The notes under the pieces: model-generated
What the model was told of the DNA's origin: nothing
Database searches by the model: none
What the model saw: only the letters and a program-made list of their open reading frames with translations
Assembly: GCA_944389235.1 (NCBI GenBank)
Contig: CALXLO010000005.1
Span: 1 to 59,080 of the forward strand
Reading direction: 5' to 3'
Length of the DNA stretch: 59,080 nt
DNA from: an uncultured Alphaproteobacteria bacterium
GTDB taxonomy: Bacteria; Pseudomonadota; Alphaproteobacteria; Rs-D84
Part shown: positions 1-8,170 of the stretch, piece after piece
How positions within the stretch are numbered: position 1 is the stretch's first letter
Layout: each line of letters begins with the position of its first letter
Position numbers and translations under genes: made by a program

Positions 1-319
1 AACCACCTGTGTTTTTCTGGTGGTTTTTGTTTATATTTTTATGGGGGTTAACATGGCAAAATCAAAAACCAAAGCAGGATTATTTGACGAATTGCTAAAC
101 GCATATTGTACATTGTTTACTTTGCTGGAACGCATAAAGCCAATCGTAATGGCGGAACTGGAATCACAACGGCGCGCATATTCATCCCCAAAATTCAAAC
201 ATTCAAGATTAAAATAAATTTTGTAATAAAAAACAACTATACTAAGTTGAACTATTATCAAACGCCCCTGCGCTGCGGGATGCATCCCCATGCACAAAAT
301 AAAATCGCCCGTTGGGCAA
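1..319 (+). repeat. Dispersed repeat carrying a 54-aa ORF, copy 1 (cut by window start)
   Basis: Bases 1-319 match, almost base for base, the reverse complement of 26518-26834. The shared part starts with a hairpin (CCACC...GGTGG) ahead of a 54-aa ORF. It continues through a conserved 100-base 3' tail and ends at a small GCCC-GTT-GGGC hairpin. A shorter second copy lies at 513-805. Copies 1 and 3 are inverted relative to each other, about 26 kb apart. No transposase and no terminal target duplication are visible, so this is called a repeat, not an insertion sequence. The left end may extend beyond the window. Confidence 0.85.
53..217 (+). CDS. Small conserved repeat-borne protein, copy 1 (54 aa, unknown)
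   Basis: This is a 54-aa ORF starting MAKSKTKAG and ending KHSRLK. The ATG at 53 is preferred over an in-frame upstream start because a GGGGG-rich stretch (AUGGGGGUUAAC) sits just before it, and because the three copies agree from this Met onward. The centre is predicted helical (LFDELLNAYCTLF, then a segment ending in AELE), flanked by basic ends, so a small DNA- or RNA-binding or coiled-coil protein is conceivable. No known family was recognised. Copies at 641 and 26617-26781 differ by only a few residues. Maintenance of the reading frame in three copies argues that it is translated, but this is inference. Confidence 0.55.
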   Translation: MAKSKTKAGLFDELLNAYCTLFTLLERIKPIVMAELESQRRAYSSPKFKHSRLK

Positions 320-512
320 AAAAAACAGCCACACTTCGCGCCAGGCTTCATGGGGTACTAAAATTTTTTAATCTTACCGGGCAAATTGAATATAAATTGA
401 TTTACATTTTACTTTTATAAAATCTAATGGTATGATTTTGATTGGCAAGGGCGTATTGCTCTTGCTGGGGCTTTTCAACCCTGCGTATAGCGTCAGAGTA
501 TGACGATACAAT
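320..512. other. Intergenic spacer, no gene recognised
   Basis: The spacer between repeat copies 1 and 2 is AT-rich, with no ORF having a convincing start, no tRNA and no clear hairpin terminator. Translations across it are short and look like noise. Confidence 0.5.
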
Positions 513-805
513 ACTCCAACTTTTTGGTTGGAGTGCGGTGAATATATCGAATAAACCGCGCAATTCTATACGATTGTTGAAAAACTCCAACCACCTGCAT
601 TTTTCTGGTGGTTTTTGTTTATATTTTTATGGGGGTTAACATGGCAAAATCAAAAACCAAAGCAGAACTATTTGACGAATTGCTAAACGCATATTGTACA
701 TTGTTTACTTTGCTGGAACGCATAAAGCCAATCGTAATGGCGGAACTGGAATCAAAACAGCGCGCATATTCATCAAAAAATTTCCAAAATTCAAGATTAA
801 AATGA
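513..805 (+). repeat. Dispersed repeat with 54-aa ORF, copy 2
   Basis: The copy opens with the hairpin ACTCCAAC-loop-GTTGGAGT (513-534), then a diverged stretch, then CTCCAACCACC with a second hairpin, then the ORF. The same order, read on the minus strand, is present at 26518-26920 (ACTCCAAC...GGTTGGAG, GAATATAT, GAATAAA, CGCAATTCT, CTCCAACCACC). The 5' part therefore belongs to the repeat but diverges faster than the ORF. The 3' tail of copies 1 and 3 is missing here. It is replaced directly by the intrinsic terminator at 811-838. Confidence 0.75.
641..805 (+). CDS. Small conserved repeat-borne protein, copy 2 (54 aa, unknown)
   Basis: This is the second copy of the 54-aa ORF (MAKSKTKAELF...SRLK), starting at the ATG at 641 behind the same GGGGG-containing leader. 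It differs from copy 1 in a few positions, including E for G at residue 9 and the C-terminal residues before SRLK. It is followed within 15 bases by a strong terminator shared with the convergent ABC permease gene, so it can be the end of a short transcript. Function unknown. Confidence 0.55.
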   Translation: MAKSKTKAELFDELLNAYCTLFTLLERIKPIVMAELESKQRAYSSKNFQNSRLK

Positions 806-810
806 TGCTA

Positions 811-838
811 AAAAAAGACCGGCATTTGCCGGCCTTTT
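811..838. terminator. Bidirectional intrinsic terminator (CCGGCATTTGCCGG)
   Basis: The hairpin CCGGCATTTGCCGG (819-832) is flanked by an A-run on the left and a T-run on the right. It can end both the plus-strand small ORF and the minus-strand permease gene. This is one of about ten near-identical palindromes in the window. Confidence 0.85.
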
Positions 839-2055
839 TATTCATATCGCAGACTGTCAATTGGATTCAGTTTTGCCGCTTTCATTGCCGGCATAACCCC
901 AGATGCCAATCCGACCACAATCGCGACACTGACCGATACCACAACCGGCCATGCACTGAATGGTACTTCATACCCCATTATAAATCGTCCAATACCCTGG
1001 GACAGACCGACACCAAACAATAATCCAACCATAGAGCCAATAAAAGAAATTAAAATTGCTTCGGATAAAAATTGAATAATGATATGGCGTTCACGGGCAC
1101 CAATTGCTTTGCGTATGCCGATTTCGCGTGTGCGTTCTGCAACCGATACCAACATCATATTCATAATACCAATAGAACCAACTAATAACGATACAGCTGC
1201 AATTGCAACCAACAGCATGGTCATATATCCTGTTACGGTATCCATTGCCTCCATAACCTGCTTCATATCCATAATTTGAAAATCGTCGGCTTCGTCATCT
1301 GCCAGTTTATGTCGGTCGCGCAACAATGCTGTTATTTGTTCAATTGCCAGTGCATTATCTGCCCCGTCTTTTAGTTTTAATGTAATCATGCTTACAGAAT
1401 TTGGGAATCGACTGCCTTGCAGACGCTTTTTTAGTGTAGTAATTGGTATAATAACCATATCATCTTGGCTGCCCATTGCGGAATCACCGCGTTCTTTGGT
1501 AACACCGATGATTGTAAAAGGCATATTTTGAACACGGATAACTTCGCCAACTGGGTTTTCTGGCATATTTAATTCTTCGGCTGTTTGGGGTCCAATAACT
1601 GCGTATGTTGAACCATTGCGCACGGCCGCCTGGTTAAAAAATGTGCCGTATTTCATTTCCAGATTTTGTACCTGTTCATATCCTGGGTACACGCCAACCA
1701 TTGATGATGCCCAGTTTTGATTACCGTATATAATCTGGGCTGCGCTGTTTTGTACTGGGCTGAATGCGGCAACATCAGGTAATTGTCCGATAAATTCACC
1801 ATCTTGCATAGTCAAAGTTTGGCGATTGCCAGTACGCACACCCGCGCTTTGCGCCGCGCCCGCGCGAATCATAATCGTTCCTGTCCCCAGTGATGAAAAT
1901 TGGTCGCTGATTTGTTTTGACACTGTTTCACCAACTGCGACCATTATAACCACCGCCATAACGCCAATGATAATACCCAGTACTGTCAGGAAAGAACGGA
2001 TTTTATTTCCACTGATAGACAGCCATGATTCTTTGAATATATCGTTAAATGTCAT
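838..2055 (-). CDS. MacB-like ABC transporter permease
   Basis: Inner-membrane permease of the MacB/FtsX superfamily, 405 aa. Visible parts are an N-terminal membrane helix (about residues 20-42), a large periplasmic MacB core domain (about 45-250), three C-terminal helices (about 280-305, 330-352, 368-392), the conserved ERTREIGIRKAIGA loop, and the typical SLRYE terminus. The ATPase is encoded separately by the gene just upstream (29-base gap), so this is the split, not the fused, MacB arrangement. With the upstream adaptor and TolC-like genes it would form a tripartite mechanotransmission exporter. The substrate (macrolide, peptide or lipid-like) cannot be read from the sequence. Confidence 0.9.
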   Translation of the reverse strand: MTFNDIFKESWLSISGNKIRSFLTVLGIIIGVMAVVIMVAVGETVSKQISDQFSSLGTGTIMIRAGAAQSAGVRTGNRQTLTMQDGEFIGQLPDVAAFSPVQNSAAQIIYGNQNWASSMVGVYPGYEQVQNLEMKYGTFFNQAAVRNGSTYAVIGPQTAEELNMPENPVGEVIRVQNMPFTIIGVTKERGDSAMGSQDDMVIIPITTLKKRLQGSRFPNSVSMITLKLKDGADNALAIEQITALLRDRHKLADDEADDFQIMDMKQVMEAMDTVTGYMTMLLVAIAAVSLLVGSIGIMNMMLVSVAERTREIGIRKAIGARERHIIIQFLSEAILISFIGSMVGLLFGVGLSQGIGRFIMGYEVPFSAWPVVVSVSVAIVVGLASGVMPAMKAAKLNPIDSLRYE

Positions 2056-2084
2056 TATACAAATCCATTTTTATTATTATGTTA

Positions 2085-2849
2085 TTATTGATGTTGTTGC
2101 AACACGCGTTCATCACGCGGTACGCGCCCGTCGTATGTTATGCGCCCGTCATAGATATGAATCAGACGCTGGGAATATTGGGCAATTTCAAATTCATGGG
2201 TTATCATGACAATTGTAATGCCCATTTCTTGATTTAATTTCTTAAAAAATGTCAGAATATCATTACCCATTTTACTGTCCAGCGCACCTGTTGGTTCGTC
2301 TGCCAAAATTAATTTTGGATTCCCCGCCAATGCGCGTGCGATTGCAACGCGTTGCTTCATTCCGCCCGACAGTTGTGTTGGCAAATAAGATTCAAAATTT
2401 TCCAGCCCCACCCGATGCAACATTTCGCGCGCGCGGCGTATGCGTTCATCCATCGGTAATCCGCGATACATCAGTGGCAACATTACATTATCCAACACAC
2501 TGCGTTTTGCCAACAAATTAAATTGCTGAAACACAAACCCGATGTATTCATTGCGAACGACGGCCAATTCGTCTGTGGTCAGATTGGTAACATCTTTGCC
2601 ATACAGTTTGTATGTGCCACTGGTTGGGGTATCCAGCGCACCGATAATATTCATACATGTTGACTTACCACTGCCTGATGGCCCCATGATAGATACAAAT
2701 TCACCCTGGTTAACATCAAAGGTTATATCAAATAGAACTTGCTGTTCGCCACCCATTTCAACCGGAAAACTTTTACATATTTTGTTTAATGAAATTATAT
2801 TTACCGGTGCGGATTTGGTGGATTTATCCGATTTTGTTTTCATAGACAT
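2085..2849 (-). CDS. ABC transporter ATPase, MacB/LolD type
   Basis: Cytoplasmic ATPase partner of the permease, 254 aa. Walker A is GPSGSGKST (about 56-64), the signature is LSGGMKQR (about 158-165), and Walker B with D-loop is LILADEPTGALD. The Q-loop is FVFQQFNLL and the H-loop follows VMITHE. The family is the MacB/LolD clade (MMRGLPM-like region present as MYRGLPMDE). Two ATGs, 2849 and 2843, are possible; neither ribosome-binding site is decisive. A terminator-like palindrome (2911-2938) separates it from the adaptor gene, so ATPase and permease may be transcribed partly independently. Confidence 0.9.
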   Translation of the reverse strand: MSMKTKSDKSTKSAPVNIISLNKICKSFPVEMGGEQQVLFDITFDVNQGEFVSIMGPSGSGKSTCMNIIGALDTPTSGTYKLYGKDVTNLTTDELAVVRNEYIGFVFQQFNLLAKRSVLDNVMLPLMYRGLPMDERIRRAREMLHRVGLENFESYLPTQLSGGMKQRVAIARALAGNPKLILADEPTGALDSKMGNDILTFFKKLNQEMGITIVMITHEFEIAQYSQRLIHIYDGRITYDGRVPRDERVLQQHQ

Positions 2850-2910
2850 TCTCTTGCTCTGTTCAATTATTTATCACAAATTATATCACGCATAACAAAA
2901 AAATTCATGT

Positions 2911-2938
2911 AAAAAAACCGGCATTTGCCGGTTTTTTT
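2911..2938. terminator. Intrinsic terminator (CCGGCATTTGCCGG)
   Basis: The hairpin CCGGCATTTGCCGG at 2918-2931 has an A7 run on one side and a T7 run on the other. On the minus strand it lies between the adaptor gene and the ATPase gene and would end or attenuate the tolC-macA transcript. Confidence 0.8.
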
Positions 2939-2949
2939 GCTTATTTTTA

Positions 2950-4131
2950 TTATCTGGGTGGTCCCATACGAACACTGGACGAACCAGACGATGATAACCC
3001 ATACCGACCAAATATTATGCGGTCGCCATCTTGGATTTCATCAGATATAATTTCTGTTTCGGTTGCGGTTACCAATCCTTTTTCATACGGTATTAACAGC
3101 ACTGTTGATTTACCATCAACAATGCGTTGAATTGCCAGATGTGTTGACGGTGTTGCATCGCCTGGGTTATCAACAATACCATCAAAACTGCGCAGGATTA
3201 ATGCAGAATTTTGCACTTTCCATACATCTGTTTTTTCAGAAATTAAAATGGTAACAAACGCTGTCATTCCTGGTTTCAGGCGCAAATCGCTGTTATCAAC
3301 ATCAATTACCACGGTGTATACCACAACATTTGATGTAATTGTCGGCGACAAGCGGACTTGACGCACATTACCAACAAATGTTTGTGTTGGATAGGCATCA
3401 ACAGTAAATGTTACTTCTTGTCCTTCTTGAATCATGCCGATATCAGCCTCGGACACGGCGGTTTCAATTTGCATTTTTGATAAATCTTCGGCAATTTCAA
3501 ACAAGTCTGGTGTTTGAAAAGATGCCGCAACAGTTTGACCCACATCAACCTGGCGCGAAATAACAGTGCCGTCAACCGGTGATGTAATTGTGGCATAGCC
3601 CAAATTGGTTACCGCACGGTCATATTGTGATTGCATGCGTTTAACAGACTGTTCTGCCTGTTCATATGTGGTCAAAGATTGTTCTAATTCGGCACGCGCA
3701 ATAATATCGTCTTCGTATAATATTTTATTGCGTTCGTATTCACTTTTTGCATAGTTGCGTTGTGATTCTGCACTGACCAGTGATGCTTTGGCTTCATCAA
3801 CCGATGCTTGTAATACAGACGGTTCTATTTCCAGCAATACATCGCCCTTTTTTACCTTGGAATTATAGTCAACATAAATTGCGGCAATTGTACCACTGAC
3901 CTGGGAACCGACATTAATTGTATTTAATGGTTGAATTTCACCAGTTGCGGTTACCACTTGGCGTAAATCGCCGCGATAAATTGTCGCAGTTGCAAATCCC
4001 GCAGATTGATTGCCAGAATTTCCACCCATGAAATATGCCAACGCGCCTGCGACGACAATAAATAATAAAATCCACAATTTGCGGCGTTTAATCCACGCCC
4101 ATACGCCAGACTTTTTGGGTTCTTTATTCAT
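2950..4131 (-). CDS. MacA/HlyD-family periplasmic adaptor of ABC efflux
   Basis: Membrane fusion protein, 393 aa. The short cytoplasmic N-terminus is rich in Lys/Arg, followed by one membrane anchor (about 19-36). A lipoyl/barrel-sandwich half (GEIQPLNTINVGSQVSG) leads into a helical hairpin (about 100-170), then the second lipoyl half (ITSPVDGTVI) and a beta-barrel domain. It would bridge the inner-membrane MacB-like permease and the TolC-like channel. Its start overlaps the end of the tolC-like gene by 8 bases, so the two are translationally coupled. Some Thr/Ser-rich C-terminal residues (SSSGSSSVRMGPPR) look disordered. Confidence 0.9.
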   Translation of the reverse strand: MNKEPKKSGVWAWIKRRKLWILLFIVVAGALAYFMGGNSGNQSAGFATATIYRGDLRQVVTATGEIQPLNTINVGSQVSGTIAAIYVDYNSKVKKGDVLLEIEPSVLQASVDEAKASLVSAESQRNYAKSEYERNKILYEDDIIARAELEQSLTTYEQAEQSVKRMQSQYDRAVTNLGYATITSPVDGTVISRQVDVGQTVAASFQTPDLFEIAEDLSKMQIETAVSEADIGMIQEGQEVTFTVDAYPTQTFVGNVRQVRLSPTITSNVVVYTVVIDVDNSDLRLKPGMTAFVTILISEKTDVWKVQNSALILRSFDGIVDNPGDATPSTHLAIQRIVDGKSTVLLIPYEKGLVTATETEIISDEIQDGDRIIFGRYGLSSSGSSSVRMGPPR

Positions 4132-5452
4132 TTATAATGCCCTCCTCTATTAAACCATCTTTGATATCGCCGATTGCCAGCGCCAATGCAGCCCGTTTGG
4201 TAAACAAGTCATATTTTGCCGCATTATTTTGTTTATGTGCGTCTGCCAAGTCTGCCAACGCCTGTTGCCAATCCAGCATAGTTGCCTTGCCAACCTTGTA
4301 CATACCGGCGGTAACATTTTCAGATTCACGCGCAGATGCCAACAGTGCTGCGGTCTGGGTCAACACAGTTTGTGCAGTTTTGTAATTTTGATACGCGGTA
4401 AAAACATCCAGCACCGCATTATCTGTTGTTTGTCGTTCTTGTTCTTGGGCGCGTTCATAGTTCGCCTGGGCAGCGCGACTGCTGTAATAATTTGAAAAGC
4501 CGGTAAATATCGGCATAGATGCACGAATACCAATACTGCCACTGATTTGGTCTTGACCCGCGTTGAACACATCAGACGGTGTGTTGTTCCAAGACAAACT
4601 GCCGCTGGCTGATATTGTTGGCAAATTAGATAAAAATGTGCTGTTTCTGCGATGCCATGCTGCATCTTTGTTGGCCGACGCACGCAATAAATCTGGTCGT
4701 TTTTGTCGCGCGATTTCAATTAATTCATCTATATTTTTATTTTCCGATTCAGAACCAAATTCAGCCGGCATATCGGCAATTGCTATATCTTGGTCAGCCG
4801 GGAAAGACAATTTTGCCAATAAATTACCCTTGGCAATTTCACGATTATTTTTTGCGCGTTCCAGTTCTAGTTCACTGCTGGCCAATGTAACATCAGCCTT
4901 TAACACATCAGCCTTGGCAACGACACCGGCCTTGTATTTAGTATCTGCCATTTCTTTGGCGGTTTTTGATACCTGTTGTACAGCAGATGCTGTTATAACA
5001 TCTGCGTCGGCATTTAACAGTGCATAATATGCACCAATTATGCTGTATACATAGTTTTGTACCGATTCGCTGTAATCAAAGCCTGTTGCGCGCCAAGTGG
5101 CAATTAATTGGTTTACATCAGATAAACGCTTGCCAAAATCGAATATTAAATAAGACGCAGATATTGATGCGCCATACGACCAATTATCCCATTCACGGTT
5201 TCGGTATGGCAAGCTGGCAGATGCAGATGCACTGACCGATGGCAAGTATTGTGAATATCCGGCGTTTTTATTAAATCGCGCGGATTCCAGTGATAGATAT
5301 GCCGCCGCTGTTTCAGGATTGCGACACAGCCCCAGTTCAATAACTTGTTGCAGTGTTAACTCGCCATCTGGCACAGATGTCATTGTGCGACAATTTTCAG
5401 CCGCAAAAACCGGCACCGGCAACATGCATAATGCGATTAATAACTTTTTCAT
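4124..5452 (-). CDS. TolC-like outer membrane efflux protein
   Basis: Outer membrane efflux channel, 442 aa from the Met that begins a signal peptide (MKKLLIALCMLPVPVFA, cleavage after VFA). The upstream in-frame Met gives a non-secretory leader and is rejected. Two long OEP repeats with heptad-rich helices are visible (around residues 130-240 and 330-430), as is the N-terminal LTLQQVIELGLCRNPE motif typical of the family. It is the first gene of the minus-strand export operon and supplies the exit duct. TolC is often shared among pumps, but here it is linked to the MacAB-like genes. Confidence 0.9.
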   Translation of the reverse strand: MKKLLIALCMLPVPVFAAENCRTMTSVPDGELTLQQVIELGLCRNPETAAAYLSLESARFNKNAGYSQYLPSVSASASASLPYRNREWDNWSYGASISASYLIFDFGKRLSDVNQLIATWRATGFDYSESVQNYVYSIIGAYYALLNADADVITASAVQQVSKTAKEMADTKYKAGVVAKADVLKADVTLASSELELERAKNNREIAKGNLLAKLSFPADQDIAIADMPAEFGSESENKNIDELIEIARQKRPDLLRASANKDAAWHRRNSTFLSNLPTISASGSLSWNNTPSDVFNAGQDQISGSIGIRASMPIFTGFSNYYSSRAAQANYERAQEQERQTTDNAVLDVFTAYQNYKTAQTVLTQTAALLASARESENVTAGMYKVGKATMLDWQQALADLADAHKQNNAAKYDLFTKRAALALAIGDIKDGLIEEGIINE

Positions 5453-5554
5453 TGATAAAAATCTCTCGTTATCCCCGTAATAATATATGTAATAATACAA
5501 TTTTTCTGTTGAATTACAAATTTTTTTTGCTTAGTATGATTGCACACAGTTGTT

Positions 5555-5628
5555 GGCCTGGTGGCAGAGTGGTTATGCAGAGGACTGCAAATCCTTGTAT
5601 GCCGGTTCGATTCCGACCCAGGCCTCCA
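5555..5628 (+). tRNA. tRNA-Cys (GCA)
   Basis: Cloverleaf: acceptor GGCCUGG pairs with CCAGGCC, followed by U and an encoded CCA. The anticodon loop CUGCAAA sits on a 5-bp stem (GAGGA/UCCUU), giving anticodon GCA. The T-arm is GGUUCGAUUCC. The variable region is short, as expected for Cys. The 3' end of this gene is duplicated 205 bases downstream. Confidence 0.95.
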
Positions 5629-5737
5629 AAAATCAAACATCCTGCAAGGGGTGTTTTATTTTTGGAAAATTGGAGCCATCGAACCGGCACGGTTCGCATA
5701 AGAGCAGGATTTTGCCAGCGCAAAATGTTTGCGCGCC
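5611..5737 (+). repeat. 127-bp direct repeat, unit 1, overlapping the tRNA-Cys 3' end
   Basis: The unit runs from the TTCCGACCCAGGCCTCCA end of tRNA-Cys to GCGCGCC. It recurs at 5816-5942 with about four substitutions in 127 bases. The unit contains small inverted repeats (GAACCGGCACGGTTC; GCGCAAAATGTTTGCGC). Overlap with a tRNA 3' end is the classic geometry of an attachment-site duplication. Confidence 0.9.
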
Positions 5738-5815
5738 GAAAAATCCGTGCGAATGGTGAGTCAAGTTGCGTTTAGCAACGGTTCCCGTATGCGCAGCGAT
5801 ACGGGAATGCGAACT
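5738..5815 (+). other. 78-base structured spacer between the two tRNA-Cys-derived repeats
   Basis: The spacer holds a TTGC-GTTTA-GCAA hairpin and a long hairpin, TCCCGTAT-GCGCAGCG-ATACGGGA. There is no credible ORF. It is what lies inside the duplicated tRNA 3' ends. Confidence 0.6.
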
Positions 5816-5942
5816 TTCCGACCCAGGCCTCCAAAAATTAAACATCCCGCAAGGGGTGTTTTATTTTTGGAAAATTGGGGCCATCGAACCGGCGCGGTTC
5901 GCATAAGAGCAGGATTTTGCCAGCGCAAAATGTTTGCGCGCC
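5816..5942 (+). repeat. 127-bp direct repeat, unit 2, with an 18-base tRNA-Cys 3' remnant
   Basis: The unit begins with TTCCGACCCAGGCCTCCA, identical to the T-arm/acceptor end of the tRNA-Cys at 5555, and then repeats the following 109 bases. No 5' part of a tRNA is attached, so this is a tRNA fragment, not a second gene. recF starts 45 bases downstream. Confidence 0.9.
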
Positions 5943-5987
5943 TGATGTTTTCTTGTATTTTGCATTTTTGCGGTGTATTATCGGGCT

Positions 5988-7079
5988 ATGATAAAAACAC
6001 TGACTTTGACGAATTTTCGCAATCATACAATGTGCCGACTGTATACTAATAATCGGCATAATATAATTATAACCGGTCCAAATGGTGCGGGTAAAACCGC
6101 TGTACTAGAAGCGGTATCAATGCTGTCTGGCGACCGCGGAATGCGTGGTGCCCCGATGACTGATATTGCGCGCTTTGGCGGTGATGGCGGTTTTTCTGTT
6201 TTTGCAGAATTAAACGATGAAACGGAAATATCTGTATCTTATGCATCCGGCGACACAAATCGGCGGGCGCGTATTGATGGCGATGTGGCAACCATTGGCG
6301 ATTTAGCCGCGCGCTTGCGCATGGTGTGGTTAACCCCACGCGAAGACAGAATTTTTATTGATGCTGCGGCTGGGCGACGCGCGTTTTTTGACCGTATGGT
6401 TGCCAGTTTTGATGCCGCGCATGCTGGGCGTGTGGCGCGATTGACAAAGTTATTGGGGGAACGCGCATTTGCATTAAAGTGTGGACGCGATTCGCGTTGG
6501 TTGGACGCGCTGGATGTGCAAATTGCGGCAACAGCTGTTTCTGTTGCTGTGGCCCGCGTGCAATATGCAGGTCAGTTAAATTATTTCTTGACCCGGTGCG
6601 CGGTATCTGTATCTGGTATGGTTGAACAGATGTTAATTAATGGCGGTGCTGCGGGGGCTGTGGAACGCGATTATATGGAATATTTGATACATAATCGTGA
6701 ATTGGCGGGCGATAAAATGATTCTTGATGGACCGCATAAGTTTGATTTCAGTGTGTTTAATATCGCGCTGAACTTACCTGCCCCGTTAACCAGCACCGGT
6801 CAGCAAAAGGCTGTCTTGCTGGATTTAATATTGGCACATGCGCGACTGATACATACAAAAACAAATAACCGTCCGTTGATTTTATTGGATGAAGCCGCCG
6901 CCCATTTAGACGAAAATGCGCGGGCGCAATTGTTTGCAGACTTGGGTGCGGCTGATGCACAAGTATGGGCAACCGGTCTGGACGAAAATATTTTTGCAAA
7001 TGTCCCAGATGCAACATTTGTTGCTTGCATGAACGGTGAAATAAATAATATACTGGTTCCGGGATGTACAAATGAGTAA
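5988..7079 (+). CDS. recF: DNA replication and repair protein RecF
   Basis: SMC-like ATPase that helps load RecA at single-strand gaps with RecO and RecR, 363 aa. The N-terminal MIKTLTLTNFRNH is the family signature and fixes the start five codons after an upstream in-frame codon. Walker A is GPNGAGKT (30-37). The C-terminal signature STGQQKAVLLDLILAHA and Walker B LILLDEAAAHLDE follow. Length is normal. Its last 8 bases overlap sspB. The usual dnaA-dnaN neighbours are absent here. Confidence 0.92.
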   Translation: MIKTLTLTNFRNHTMCRLYTNNRHNIIITGPNGAGKTAVLEAVSMLSGDRGMRGAPMTDIARFGGDGGFSVFAELNDETEISVSYASGDTNRRARIDGDVATIGDLAARLRMVWLTPREDRIFIDAAAGRRAFFDRMVASFDAAHAGRVARLTKLLGERAFALKCGRDSRWLDALDVQIAATAVSVAVARVQYAGQLNYFLTRCAVSVSGMVEQMLINGGAAGAVERDYMEYLIHNRELAGDKMILDGPHKFDFSVFNIALNLPAPLTSTGQQKAVLLDLILAHARLIHTKTNNRPLILLDEAAAHLDENARAQLFADLGAADAQVWATGLDENIFANVPDATFVACMNGEINNILVPGCTNE

Positions 7080-7542
7080 TATTGATTATCAAACATTATT
7101 AGATAACGCATTAAAGTCTGTGGTCAAAGACGCATTGATTCATGCACAATTTAACGGCTTGGGCGACGGGGCACACTTTTATATAACATTCAAAACGCGT
7201 GCACCGGGGGTTGTTTTGCCGGATTTCTTGCGTATACGCTATCCTGATATAATGACAATTGTATTGCAATATTCGTATAATAATTTGCATGTATCGGACA
7301 AAGAATTTGGTGTCCAGTTAACTTTTGATGGTCGACCATTTTTTATTCGCGTGCCATTTTCTGCGCTGGTTGAATTCAAAGACCCATCTGTTGATTTTAT
7401 GCTGTCTTTCCAGCCCAAGACCGCGACCGCATCGGCGGATAATGATATGGAATTACCGCTGGATGAAAAAACAGAATCGGTACCAGATAATGGTCGCATT
7501 GTGTCATTGGATGAATTTAGAAAAAACAGAAATAAACACTAA
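7072..7542 (+). CDS. sspB: SspB-type ClpXP adaptor (alphaproteobacterial)
   Basis: Protein of 156 aa matching the SspB/DUF1321 family: IDYQTLLDNALKSVVKDAL at the N-terminus, GAHFYITFKT, FGVQLTFDGRP, then IRVPFSALVEFKDPSV. It tethers substrates (ssrA-tagged proteins and specific regulators) to ClpXP. The acidic linker (residues about 120-145) leads to a C-terminal tail, IVSLDEFRKNR, resembling the ClpX-docking peptide. ATG lies 8 bases inside recF, implying coupled translation. It is followed at once by a terminator. Confidence 0.88.
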   Translation: MSNIDYQTLLDNALKSVVKDALIHAQFNGLGDGAHFYITFKTRAPGVVLPDFLRIRYPDIMTIVLQYSYNNLHVSDKEFGVQLTFDGRPFFIRVPFSALVEFKDPSVDFMLSFQPKTATASADNDMELPLDEKTESVPDNGRIVSLDEFRKNRNKH

Positions 7543-7570
7543 AAAAATACCGGCATTTGCCGGTCTTTTT
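7541..7570. terminator. Bidirectional intrinsic terminator (CCGGCATTTGCCGG)
   Basis: The hairpin at 7550-7563 lies between A7 and T7 runs. It separates convergent sspB and infC. Confidence 0.85.
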
Positions 7571-8122
7571 TTATTGTTTTACAGGTGAAATAATAATTGA
7601 TTTTGTTCGTTCGTCGGGTTTAGATTTTGATTCCAGTGTACCGCGTTCACCAACAATTTCCATTATATGTGCAAACAATTCTGGCACTGCATCTTTGCCG
7701 CGCGCTAAAACTTTTTTTGAACCGCGGGTCATAACAGCGACTTTAACCTTGTTGCCTTCGTCTAAAAATTCAAAGACCTTTTTCATTTTTATATTCAGGT
7801 CATTTTCTTCTATGAAAGGTTTTACCCAAACTTCTTTCATGCCAACTGTTTTTTGGTTGCGTTTTGCCTCAGCCGCGCGTTTTTTTTGCTCATATTTATA
7901 TTTACCAAAATCCATGATTTTAGTAATTGGCACTGCGCCATTTGAACTGATTTCAACCAAATCCAATCCTGTATCAGATGCCAACTGCAATGCTTGGGGT
8001 GTTGGCATTACCCCCAGATTTTCGCCATTATTACTGATTACCTGGACTGTTTTTGCAAATATACGATTGTTTACGCGTGGGCCGTTATCCCGGCGACTAT
8101 CACGATTTAATGTCGGTTTAAT
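7571..8122 (-). CDS. infC: Translation initiation factor IF-3 with AUU start
   Basis: IF-3 prevents premature 50S joining and proofreads start codons. Reading back from the obvious C-domain gives RVNNRIFAKTVQVIS and GENLGVMPTPQALQLA, the conserved IF-3 N-domain, so the true start lies upstream of the first in-frame ATG. The only suitable codon is ATT at 8122, seven bases after GGAG. AUU is the known autoregulatory start of infC in enterobacteria. Length is then 183 aa, normal for IF-3. Unlike the common infC-rpmI-rplT order, rpmI and rplT lie 36 kb away in this window. Confidence 0.93.
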   Translation of the reverse strand: MKPTLNRDSRRDNGPRVNNRIFAKTVQVISNNGENLGVMPTPQALQLASDTGLDLVEISSNGAVPITKIMDFGKYKYEQKKRAAEAKRNQKTVGMKEVWVKPFIEENDLNIKMKKVFEFLDEGNKVKVAVMTRGSKKVLARGKDAVPELFAHIMEIVGERGTLESKSKPDERTKSIIISPVKQ

Positions 8123-8170
8123 GGTATGCTCCTTTTGTTTTAATTTTTTATATCATATTGAAATTATTAT

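Noticed and set aside
442-639. 65-aa ORF ending in the repeat leader, and the extended N-termini of the 54-aa proteins
   Set aside because: Start codons lack Shine-Dalgarno sequences and the leaders differ between copies; the shared frame begins at MAKSK.
53-805. 54-aa proteins as a toxin-antitoxin pair
   Set aside because: Both are copies of the same protein, with no partner gene and no toxin motif.
5629-5987. ORFs of 60-140 aa across the tRNA-Cys repeats
   Set aside because: They run through the tRNA and the repeat in several frames on both strands and have no initiation signals.
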